Shown one piece after another: positions 22,701 to 30,766 of a DNA stretch of 30,766 nt (positions are counted from its first letter, which is position 1; the number at the start of each line of letters is the position of its first letter). The stretch spans positions 1-30,766 of the forward strand of contig JADHZB010000034.1 in NCBI GenBank assembly GCA_015657535.1, written 5' to 3'. Origin of the DNA: Nephromyces sp. MM_2019. Its lineage: Eukaryota; Apicomplexa; Aconoidasida; Nephromycida. The position numbers and the translations under genes are program-made. The notes under the pieces were generated by a model that was not told the DNA's origin, did not search any database, and was given only the letters and a program-made list of their open reading frames with translations.

Positions 22701-24149
22701 CCCTTAGGCTTGTTTGTTAACTGTAATCATTTTAAAAATAAGCACTTATTCAAAATCTTACAACAATTTGTTTAAATAGCAATTTTTTTTAGTTCAATTT
22801 CGCAATCCGCAACATTAGTAATTTATGCTGAAACAAATTTTCCTGTAGTAAAATTTATTTTGGTTTTATCTGAGCTGCTGTAATCTTTTCTCAATTAGCC
22901 TTTAACGAAGTACTAATTGCATATTAGATTTTAGTTACATTTTTAATTGCTATGGATGCTTATAAGATTAGAGCTGCTTCTATATCTTTTTTTATTCAGA
23001 CCTGAATAGCCTCATTCTTGGCGTAAGAAGGAAGTTACTTAATGTAATTTCAATAGGTTTGATAAATTAATTTTGGGCTAGGTGGCACCTTGTTGGGGTT
23101 CAGACTTTAAAAACGAGACGAGCTAATCTTTATTTGCTTCTAGCAAATATGTTGCTTTGAATTATCTGAAACCTTATAATTTTATAAGCTTAATAGGTAC
23201 CTACAATAATTAACAAAGTGCTCCAAAATAAATAAAAATACAAAAACAGAATATTATCACTGGAATTGGCTCAAGTTTTAATATTCATTCAGAATAAATT
23301 TTCCTTTTTCTTTAGAATACGATCATTTTTTGCAAACCTAAATAGGCTTGAAAATACATCGGGGTATTCTTGAATTAAGACCTTAATTTTATTATCTTAA
23401 GCTTCAGTTTTAAAGCTACAATGAAACAATCCTCTATGTTAAGACTATATTCGATTGAAAATGTTTATAGTTTGTCAATAGCAGAATCTCGAGTGAGTGT
23501 TTTTATTTAGCCCATCTAATAAGGTTTTGTCAATGTAACATTATTTTTAATGCTATTTTTCTTTCATCGTACCGTAGTGTCGAATTAGCATTGTTGCATA
23601 CCTTTATTTTACATATATTAAATCTACTTTACCTCAGTCACGGCTGAAATAGCTTATAAATACATTTTTGACCCAATATTTTAATCTTCACGCTCATTTT
23701 GTCAGTCTCAAATTTTTTCATCGTATTATATTTCCATCGCAGAGACTCGTCAATTGTGCTCAAGAGGAAAAAATGAGTTATTGCAATCGCCACTGAAAGT
23801 AGAATCAATTAGATTTAAGAAAGCCTTATATGTAGCAACGCTAATTCATAATTTTTGTAAAAGGAATGAATTAAGGTTCAGAAAATATTTTTGTATCAAC
23901 AAAACAATATTAGGTTGGCAAAATAAACACGATTATTCGAAGCAATCTTATCATTGAAACACTATAATCAGTTTTATTGGAGTCAATAGCTGAGTACAAT
24001 GTTGTTTGTTTCTAGACTTTTAAGAAGAAGAAACTTAACAAAAAATATGGTCTTGATACGGAGCTAGCTAGCATTAGATATTTGCAGCCCTATCTGCACG
24101 TTTGTGTTAATGTCTGGGTCAAAAGAGGTTCTATACAAAATTAAAAGTT
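19777..24149. other. Gene-poor T-rich region, probably degraded transposon DNA
   Basis: About 4.4 kb with stops in every frame. The + strand is visibly T-rich, unlike the intergenic gaps to the left. The few frames above 60 codons overlap each other at 21316-21592 (minus) and 23754-23957 (plus), with no recognised domain. No tRNA, rRNA or tandem array was seen. I read it as old repeat-derived sequence, but cannot name the element with confidence. Confidence 0.5.
21316..23160 (-). pseudogene. Possible decayed retrotransposon pol region (low confidence)
   Basis: Reading the minus strand from 23160 down gives isolated scraps that resemble Ty1/copia-type pol: a Cys/Lys-rich patch followed by NPNKVPPSPKLIY (about 23.1 kb), TGKFVS (about 22.85 kb), IWAAYE (about 22.69 kb), then QPGYVKQ and AFKNW (about 21.4-21.55 kb). 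The order fits integrase followed by reverse transcriptase. Every scrap is in a different frame and broken by stops, and the catalytic motifs are not visible. A search with profile models would be needed to keep or drop this call. Confidence 0.2.
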
Positions 24150-26341
24150 CTAATTGATATAATATGATTAATTCGAATTTGTAAATCTAATAGTTTAAAT
24201 CCCAGGGATATATATTATGTCTTTGTATTTTTATTTGTTTTGTAACACTTTGTTAATGATTGATGTCAAGATATTTGGGAAGCCGGGGAAAACTATTAGG
24301 TACAGATTCAGAGCACTTTGAACAATCGCGCTGGCTTCTGCACTACCCTATTATTGTGTATTTTATGGAGTCCCTCCATTGTAATTGTTGGGATTTGAAA
24401 TTTCTGCTTTCATATTTCTAAATTTTCCCTTAGCCTAGTATACGCAAAGTTTTGGCAATTTTGTGCCCGTATCTAGAACTCTTTTTCCCTGTCTTTCTAT
24501 AAGTGTTTTTCTTTGCTCTCAAACGCTAAAACAAATGAGAATCACGCATCTGAAATATATTTAGCGTTGCACCTTTTATTTTGTTTAAGCGATTTTGCTC
24601 TTTTTCTTCAATCACTTTGTTGTGAGTTATATTACTCAATTTAGTCCTCTCGAAGCAGGTCTTGTATATTTATTAGTTCAAACAAGATAAGCAAGTTACT
24701 TTTTTGAAAGTTTTATACATCCTAGACGAATTTAAGTATTCCAAACACTTGACTAAAATCTTTTTGTTCGATTTTTATTATAACTGAACAGCATTTAATT
24801 CTCTACATCCCGGATGTATTTGATAAATTATGATTATACAGAATAACCATTTTGATGAAGCACAATTCCAAATTTCACTTATTTCATTATTTTTGCATTC
24901 TTTTTTTGGTAATTACTATCCTTACTCTGCATATATTGCACGCTCGTGCAATTTTGCATTTTAAAAATTCCAGATGTTTAATTTCAACACTATTTGGCTC
25001 TTTGGGGTTCCATTATTGCTCAAACATTATATGCGGCCTTTATTCATACAAGTGCTGTTGCCTTAACTTGAAAAGCAAATTTGTATTGACTGGTATTTTC
25101 GCATTTCACTTTCATTTTGTGATTATCCATTCCTATTTCTATTTCTCTTATCGAAATCAAACAGTGGCATATTTCTTAAACATGTTCTTAGTCATTTCGA
25201 CGGATTGAGTTAAGCAATTTTGATTACTTTTATGATAGCTTTGGTGAGTTTAACAAAATGTATGCAAAACATTTGCACTTATTTGCGATTCCATTCATTT
25301 GTAAATAATTCGTCATGGTGTTTATGCATCTTGATCATTACTCGATATGCTCAGTTCATACTGATTGTACCAAATTGAGTTATTGCGATTGCTTAATTAT
25401 TTATTATGTCGAACTTGACCAATTTGGTAATTTTGAATAACTGTTTGATAGGAATTGCAATTATTATAGCATATTGTGTTTGCAATGTTTAGTGTTTATG
25501 GTTGCAAAGCACTTTTGATGATTCCATATTTCAATCTACAACTTTAAATGACTTCTTGAACCAAAAATAATTATCCAGATGGTTTCTATAATTATTAGCT
25601 ATGCACTATTTGATCTTTATAAAATTTATCTCAATTACACTTTTTTATAATTTAATTGATTACTATAACTACCCTTTGATAACTTCGCATGATGATTCTC
25701 ATGTTAATTATCCGTTCACGGAAAAATTTGTGTTTCCCAATATGATGTTGGAATGAATTAGGGTCTATTCAAATTTTATTACTTTTTATTTGCATTGTTT
25801 GGGAATCGTCTTCCTTTTATTTTTCCGTCTTCCATTTTACTTTCTAATTACGTTTAAGCACTTTTATTAAACAATGTATTCAGTTCATCACTATTGGCGT
25901 TATTTTATATAGCTTGGAATATAGTTATCCAATTGGTGGTATGACTTAAGGCATATCTTCATCTATTTCTAAACATCCAACACCTAAATATCTAGTAGCT
26001 CCAATTTGCATTTTAGGTAAATATCATGAGAACTATTTCCTTCTTATGAGACCATTTTGTATTATTGCATTATTATTAATTGATCCATGGTTCATTTGGG
26101 CAAATAAAGCGTAACTAACGTTTTTATAGATGTGGTTAATTCCACTAGTTTCCCAATTCGCTATCAGTGCGTTAATTTAGCACCCGTTGTGAAATGTTAA
26201 TTGTAAAATAGTTATATTTAACAACTCTTAGCAAGGCATATATACTTTTTAACAAACTACAAGTTTTCCTCCAGTGCATTTATGGTGTATATCGTACTTA
26301 TGGATTGTGATAACTTATTTTGGCAAGCCCAGAACATATCA
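24150..26341 (-). repeat. Left arm of a large degenerate inverted repeat (copy A)
   Basis: The reverse complement starting at 26341 (TGATATGTTCTGGGCTTG) aligns collinearly, with many substitutions and gaps, to the + strand starting at 27400 or 27508 (TGATATGCCCTGGACTT). Matching landmarks follow in order: AATGCACT-GAG, AACGCA-TGA-AGC, GCAATTC, then the exact 22-mer region around 25212-25233 matching 28414-28435, a CGATAAG-GAAAT block, ATCTGG blocks, and a CGTCTGG/CGTCTAG block. The left limit is approximate. Non-coding. The hydrophobic frame at 24852-25208 is a by-product of T-rich sequence. Confidence 0.7.
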
Positions 26342-27170
26342 GTATTCAGAAAATGTGCGATTAATTAATTTTTTTGATTAGCGAAATCGACATAAGAAAT
26401 CATTCATGATAAAAGAAATACAAAATGATTCTTAATAAGTCAATATACATTTGCTTTTCAACTCAAGACAATAGATTTAGCACAAATAGAGATCACAAAA
26501 ATTAATTGACAAATGTAAAAACTCAAACTCCAAATAAAGTCAAAATTGTAATGTCTGGGATGTTAAAAATTTCTGAACTGAGGAATTGTATTGCAGTTAT
26601 AGCAATCACGAAAAGCATAATTGTAAAGTTCCAGTTAGAGCTTAAAATAGTGCAATTTAGATTCTTTAATCTTTCTCACATTTATTGAATTAATCTAACA
26701 TAAGTTGATAACATTTAAGCCCCTGAATTTTATAGATTTCACCCTTTTTATTTAATTAGAAGTCCACTTCTTGTAATGCTAAGCTTAAAGATTAGTTTTC
26801 ATTTCTTAACTTTAACAATTATTTAATTATTATATTTGCTCAAGACGTGTATATATCCTGAAGTATCCTCTAAGATATGTCTTACATAGTTCACTGAGAT
26901 TAGCCGCGAATTTTTGTGTAGAAAGGTCTGGCAATACTTATGTGTAGGTAAGTATTCTAATTGTAGCAGCGTGAGTTTTAGTGTCTATCTTTCGTTTGAA
27001 TATTTATTTTTTTTCCAAGCAATCTAGAACATCATATTACTTAAGCAACTAACCATTTTATTTATTGGTTTTCCTAATTACTTTTTTTATTTTCTTCTCC
27101 CCCACTGATATTTTATTTATTTTATAATTCTTTTTTCACTTTTTGTCTTATTTTAACAACACCCTCTATT
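26342..27170 (+). repeat. Partial third copy of the repeat (copy B)
   Basis: The + strand from about 26370 resembles the + strand from about 28490. Shared pieces are TAGCGAAATCGA / AAGCGAAATCGA with ATCAT following, ACTCAAA, GTCAAAATT, and the exact 17-mer CTGGGATGTTAAAAATT (26557-26573 and 28671-28687), then AGCAAT. Copy B begins abruptly beside the outer end of copy A, so it lacks the first ~1 kb of the unit. Its right part (about 26700-27170) is T-rich and the match fades. Confidence 0.6.
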
Positions 27171-27213
27171 AAATTCTAGTCCACCCCTGCTACATTTTCA
27201 TAAACATAAAGGA

Positions 27214-27406
27214 CATATCAACGCCCCTCAGACCAATAAATATCTCAAATCACGGAGTCAGATTCTAGCCCGCTCATGTGGTACAAACACAGTCACACCA
27301 GGCTGTACCAACTCACAACTGCGTCTTAACATCTGGGTATCCTAATTCCGATGGTGAGACTGCTTTGGATGTAGGTTATATGAGAGAGTTTTTAACTGTT
27401 GATATG
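27214..27406. repeat. Segment of about 190 bp bounded by inverted CATATCAAC/GTTGATATG
   Basis: CATATCAAC at 27214-27222 and GTTGATATG at 27398-27406 are exact reverse complements. The sequence between is noticeably more GC-rich than its surroundings. Both ends equal the outer terminus of the large repeat, so this may be unique DNA caught between two oppositely oriented insertions, or a small inverted-repeat element in its own right. Confidence 0.45.
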
Positions 27407-29460
27407 CCCTGGACTTGCTAAAATGAATTGTCATCACCTAAAAACTCGAAAACTATTAAATGTTTATAAACACATATAGTCCACCAAAACACATTTGAAA
27501 TGATTATTGATATGCCCTGGACTTATGAAAATAAATAATCACCATCTACTAATCCCAAATCCACTGCCAATGCACTCGAGAAATAATTTATAAACATTCG
27601 AAAATATATAATTGAGCGCATATTTAAAATAATGGTTTTATGACTATTCAATCAATAAGGGTGATAAGTCAACGCAATGACAGCAAAATGAACAGCTAAC
27701 GTTGCTAAATACATCTTGAAGATAATGCTAGTCAAAATATATGGACCTAGAATGGTTCTATATTAATTAATATTGGTGATAGATATATATCACTCATTAC
27801 AAAAACATTAAGCAAAGGGGGAAAGTTTAATGAAGATCGGGAAGACACTTTCCGAACCGATTAAATTAAAAAGAAGACAATTTTTGTATTGTACAACTTA
27901 TCCCTAAAAGAAATAAAAATGCACGAAATAATTTTACAAAGGTATAATTATAATTAATTTAGAACTGGGCTCATACGATTAAGAAAAGATATTTGGAGTT
28001 ACCAAAACCAAATATAGCGAAAGTATAATTTATTTGAAATCATTAGGGATCTTTTGAAATGCAACCAGTAATTACAAAGATAATTTGGAATCAATTCCGA
28101 GCTGAGGACGCATGTATGATTCTAAAATAAATTATGGGGGAAACCAAAAGTGTTCTAATATCAGACACATTTAATGTTGAAAACACTTTATTCAATATTG
28201 GCAATTCAAGCAAAGTCGTTATGAAGTTATTGAATTGGCCAGATCCACTTTAATAAACTTGCACTTAGTTTGGATTTTACAATATGGCATAATTAATGCA
28301 CATTGCGAAAATGATGAATAGTTGTATCGGTGAAGCATGGAAAGGAACTTGTGTGGAGTCCATGAAGTAATGAATGAATGCAAATATGCATTCAATGCTT
28401 CTTAAAGCATTTACAAAAGTAATCAAAATTGCTTAATTTACACCTGGAATGATTAAAAGTTGGTTTGACGAAACAAAAATTTTTTAATTTCGATAAGCGA
28501 AATCGAAATAGATCATCATTATCGATGAAAGCGGAGTTAATTTTGATCAAATAAATTAATATAAATTCATTTTATAACCTAATGCAATAGCATTAGCATG
28601 TGTGAAGAGCCTAGAGTATAAACGAGCAAAGATAGAAACTCAAATTTCATATAATGTCAAAATTTAACATCTGGGATGTTAAAAATTTGCGAAATGAATC
28701 ACAAATGTATGGCAAGGATAGCAATAACTGAGATCATAAAATCAAAACAATTGAATGCATAAAATAATAGTTTTCATGGCATTAAAGTGATTAAATTAGT
28801 TAACTACTATTGATTGAAATACATCTGGGGTGCATTAAATTGTTGTTGCTCAAAGGAAATGAAAATTAGGAAAGTTATTTTTCGATAAGTATCTGATGCT
28901 TAAAACGTCTGGAACGTTAATATGCTAATGAAATGTAATTGGGTAACCCTAAATGCAATAATTAACGACTATAGACTTATTTGCGAATGTATACATCGAG
29001 TCTAGCTCAAAACACAAATGCTCAATCGAATTTGAAAAAGTCGAAATTAGCCAATTGCAATGCTATGAAGATAATATCTATTCCAACTGAGTGTTTTTGC
29101 AATGTATGAATGATCATGGATATCAATAGATACCTACAAATCATTTAAGATAACAAAAATTTATCAAAGACAGCTGATTACAAAGGTTTTACATAACCAA
29201 AAATACAAAATAAAAAAAGTCGAATTTTGTGGTTTTCTAATCCTAAATCCTTAGAAATGATGAATTCGATCTGCTAAAATTTATTGGAATTTAAACAACT
29301 GCACTAGAAGGTTAAATCGATGAAGCCACATTGAAATTCAAAATTTTTTCCCCTGATTTTTTAATTTGAATTTCGTGCTGTACTAAAGCAAGATTCAAAA
29401 ATATTTAAAAATAAAAAAGCAGATTTAGTAATCTACGAAAGAATTAAGGTTTGTTCCTCA
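27400..29460 (+). repeat. Right arm of the inverted repeat (copy C)
   Basis: Counterpart of copy A in opposite orientation. The outer end is duplicated in tandem: TGATATGCCCTGGACTT occurs exactly at 27400 and again at 27508, each followed by a related AT-rich sequence ending near TTTATAAACA. Read on the minus strand this end is ...GGGCATATCA, i.e. a CA terminus, and a Ty3/gypsy integrase remnant on the minus strand lies just to the right. Copy C could therefore be the long 3' LTR of that old element. The inner limit is uncertain. Confidence 0.6.
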
Positions 29461-29685
29461 TCTTTGCAAAGCAATCGACTACCCAAAGATTATATAAGCC
29501 ATCCAAACAAGAATAAGATATTGACTTAATATTAAAAAGCTTATTCGACTTTATTTTTTCTCAGCCCAAACTGCTTTTAAAATCTGAACAAATAACTTTA
29601 CCAATATTGAACATAATTATTAAACTAAACCAAACTATAGTCTCCTTAGTAATTGAATCTTCACATTCAATTAGTCAGCTACTAG

Positions 29686-30134
29686 TTAATACTGTTCGAG
29701 TGAGCTATATTTTCGATCCTTAAGTCATTTCACTTTCCATCTTACTAAGCACTCTTTGCTTATCCTTCTTAATTCGTCGATAATCTCCCCTTTACTGGCC
29801 ACTTTTTCATTCCTTCCAACACTAATTGGATCTAAGTCAAAAATTAGCGAAGTGTTGCCTTCGTCAGACTTTTCATTCTCGGCATCTACGCTTTTGAAGT
29901 ATCTCTTGAGTTGTGATATGTGAAAAACAGGATGACCTTTTGAATATTCGGGTAGTTTGAGCTCGTATGCTACTGGTGAGATACGTCTAATGACCTTGAA
30001 AGATCCGATGAATTTGGCCTCTAAGGCCTTAAAGACAAGTTGGGACGAAAATTCTGTGTATTAATTAAGGCTAAGTATAACAATTGCCTATCTTGCAATT
30101 GTCGCCAGCCCTGCTCGGCTACGGCCTTATATTT
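29686..30134 (-). pseudogene. Ty3/gypsy integrase C-terminus and chromodomain remnant
   Basis: On the minus strand from 30060 a frame runs to a TGA at 29727-29725. It contains KFIGSFKVIRRISPVAYELK and GHPVFHISQLKRYF, the hallmark C-terminal integrase module of Ty3/gypsy (Metaviridae-type) elements. GEIIDELRRISKECLVRWK then matches the first half of a chromodomain. After the TGA the same frame continues (LKDRKYSSLEQY) to a TAA at 29688-29686, so one stop interrupts the chromodomain. Upstream, a TAA at 30063-30061 breaks the frame, and a +1 frame (AEQGWRQLQDRQLLYLA, up to 30134) looks like the continuation after a frameshift. The enzyme would insert element DNA into chromatin; this copy is dead. 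Nothing recognisable lies between 29461 and 29685. Confidence 0.85.
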
Positions 30135-30181
30135 TTATCGATTGCTTAACTGGCAATTTTCGCTAAGCCCTTCGCGGCTTA

Positions 30182-30535
30182 TGTGATATAATTAAAATAA
30201 TTAAAAGTTATTTCAAAAGTTTATAAAATATGTTAAAGAAAATATATTCTGATCTTTGATTATTAAATCAAAATGCTTCAAGTTATAGGATAAAGTGAAC
30301 ATAGTCATGAATAAAAGGGGGAAAGCATAAAATATTTGCATGCAATTATATGTAAAAAAATATTTAAGCATTTGCATGTACTCCTACATCTATTTCTAGG
30401 TTCGCGGTTCAGTGTCTTATTTAGATACAGCAATAAAATAAAGCCTATTCTAGATAGGTTGATTTGCATGCATGCAAAATAGAATACGTTTCAAATAATA
30501 TGACATGCTTAATAATTATTACAATAATTGTTACA
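30182..30535 (-). mobile_element. Putative 354-bp LTR of a Ty3/gypsy element
   Basis: On the minus strand, directly after a purine-rich tract, the sequence starts TGTAACAATTATTG at 30535. It runs to ...TATATCACA at 30182, giving TG...CA (TGT...ACA) ends typical of LTRs. The chromodomain stop lies 21 nt upstream of the start. The sequence right after its far end resumes integrase-like DNA of another element, so this LTR appears to sit inside the older copy. The other LTR is outside the window, so the boundaries are predicted from the ends only. Confidence 0.65.
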
Positions 30536-30550
30536 TTCTTCCCTCCTATA
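30536..30550 (-). promoter_or_regulatory. Polypurine tract of the Ty3/gypsy element
   Basis: The minus strand reads ATAGGAGGGAAGAA immediately before the LTR start TGTAACA. This purine run is the expected plus-strand primer site at the 3' LTR boundary. Confidence 0.65.
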
Positions 30551-30556
30551 AAGATG

Positions 30557-30766
30557 TCACGTCCTCGTAATATTTCGAGCATCATTTGTTCTTTCCTGTT
30601 TTCTTGAAATACTTTCGAAAGAGTTTTTTTGTGTTTTCAGTGTTGGGTAGTTGTTCCAGCTGTCGGCTTCTTCTTCGGTGTTACTCCAACGCACAAGATA
30701 CTCTTTGATGCGCTTCCCCTGCTCGTTTATGCGTTGCCTGTGATCCCGGATGTGCGATATTTTCAT
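30557..30766 (-). CDS. C-terminal chromodomain of Ty3/gypsy polyprotein, 5'-partial
   Basis: The minus-strand frame enters from the right edge and ends with TGA at 30559-30557. The visible 69 codons include SHIRDHRQRI, KEYLVRWSNTEEEADSWNN and KNSFESI, matching the chromodomain pattern of an aromatic/hydrophobic strand, YLVKW, then D/E-x-x-W. In chromoviruses this domain follows integrase and directs insertion toward marked chromatin. The polypurine tract and LTR follow at once, so this is the natural end of the polyprotein. The apparent ATG at the edge is internal. This copy is intact over the visible part, unlike the neighbouring remnant. Confidence 0.8.
   Translation of the reverse strand: MKISHIRDHRQRINEQGKRIKEYLVRWSNTEEEADSWNNYPTLKTQKNSFESISRKQERTNDARNITRT

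Noticed and set aside
23754..23957. 67-codon plus-strand frame
   Set aside because: Single isolated frame in degenerate DNA. No domain, no splice partner, and composition like its non-coding surroundings.
24852..25208. 118-codon plus-strand frame with many Phe/Leu/Ile residues that looks like a membrane protein
   Set aside because: It lies within repeat copy A, and the hydrophobicity follows from T-rich sequence. Copy C shows no matching frame.
26506..26688. 60-codon plus-strand frame
   Set aside because: It is inside repeat copy B and is not kept open in copy C.
30080..30102. Perfect 8-bp hairpin ACAATTGC...GCAATTGT
   Set aside because: It falls in the frame-shifted part of the integrase remnant and is not supported as an independent element. 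A loose second similar block next to it is probably a decayed local duplication.
1..30766. tRNA or rRNA genes and CRISPR arrays
   Set aside because: I looked for GGTTCGA-type B boxes with matching stems and for regularly spaced repeats on both strands. Only isolated partial matches (for example near 20993 and 30411) were found, without tRNA folding.

Overview
This is nuclear DNA from a small-genome eukaryote, most likely an early-diverging fungus. The composition is strongly AT-rich. Genes are 0.9-3.5 kb with many short GT-AG introns (about 54-306 nt), they lie close together on both strands, and chromodomain Ty3/gypsy debris sits at one end. The sequence itself does not fix the taxon. TAA, TAG and TGA all end genes, so the standard code fits. 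All exon joins were made by eye, by matching reading phase across GT-AG boundaries and, where possible, family conservation.

Left half (1-19,776), gene-rich. In order: the 3' part of a JMJD6-type JmjC hydroxylase/demethylase (+); a complete eight-exon ELP3 radical-SAM/acetyltransferase (+) with an unusual N-terminal extension and a hydrophobic C-terminal tail; an Asn/Pro/Ser-rich protein of unknown function (-); a seven-exon F-box protein with leucine-rich segments (+); a four-exon PCNA sliding clamp (+); and a head-to-head pair of three-exon genes (- and +) coding for two diverged paralogues of a protein family I do not recognise. The recognisable genes belong to housekeeping processes: RNA/chromatin modification, tRNA wobble modification, ubiquitin-ligase substrate choice, and DNA replication. 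There is no operon logic.

Right half (19,777-30,766), gene-poor and repeat-derived. About 4.4 kb of T-rich sequence on the + strand has no intact gene and only faint traces of a decayed pol-like region. It is followed by a large, very degenerate inverted repeat: arms of about 2 kb at 24.15-26.34 kb and 27.40-29.46 kb, with a partial third copy and a small segment bounded by inverted repeats between them. At the right edge is a nested retrotransposon arrangement. A broken Ty3/gypsy integrase C-terminus lies next to a putative 354-bp LTR, polypurine tract and chromodomain of a second, better preserved element. Both are on the - strand.

Most noteworthy: the tail-anchored-looking divergent ELP3, the head-to-head paralogue pair with a shared promoter, and the undescribed inverted repeat family.
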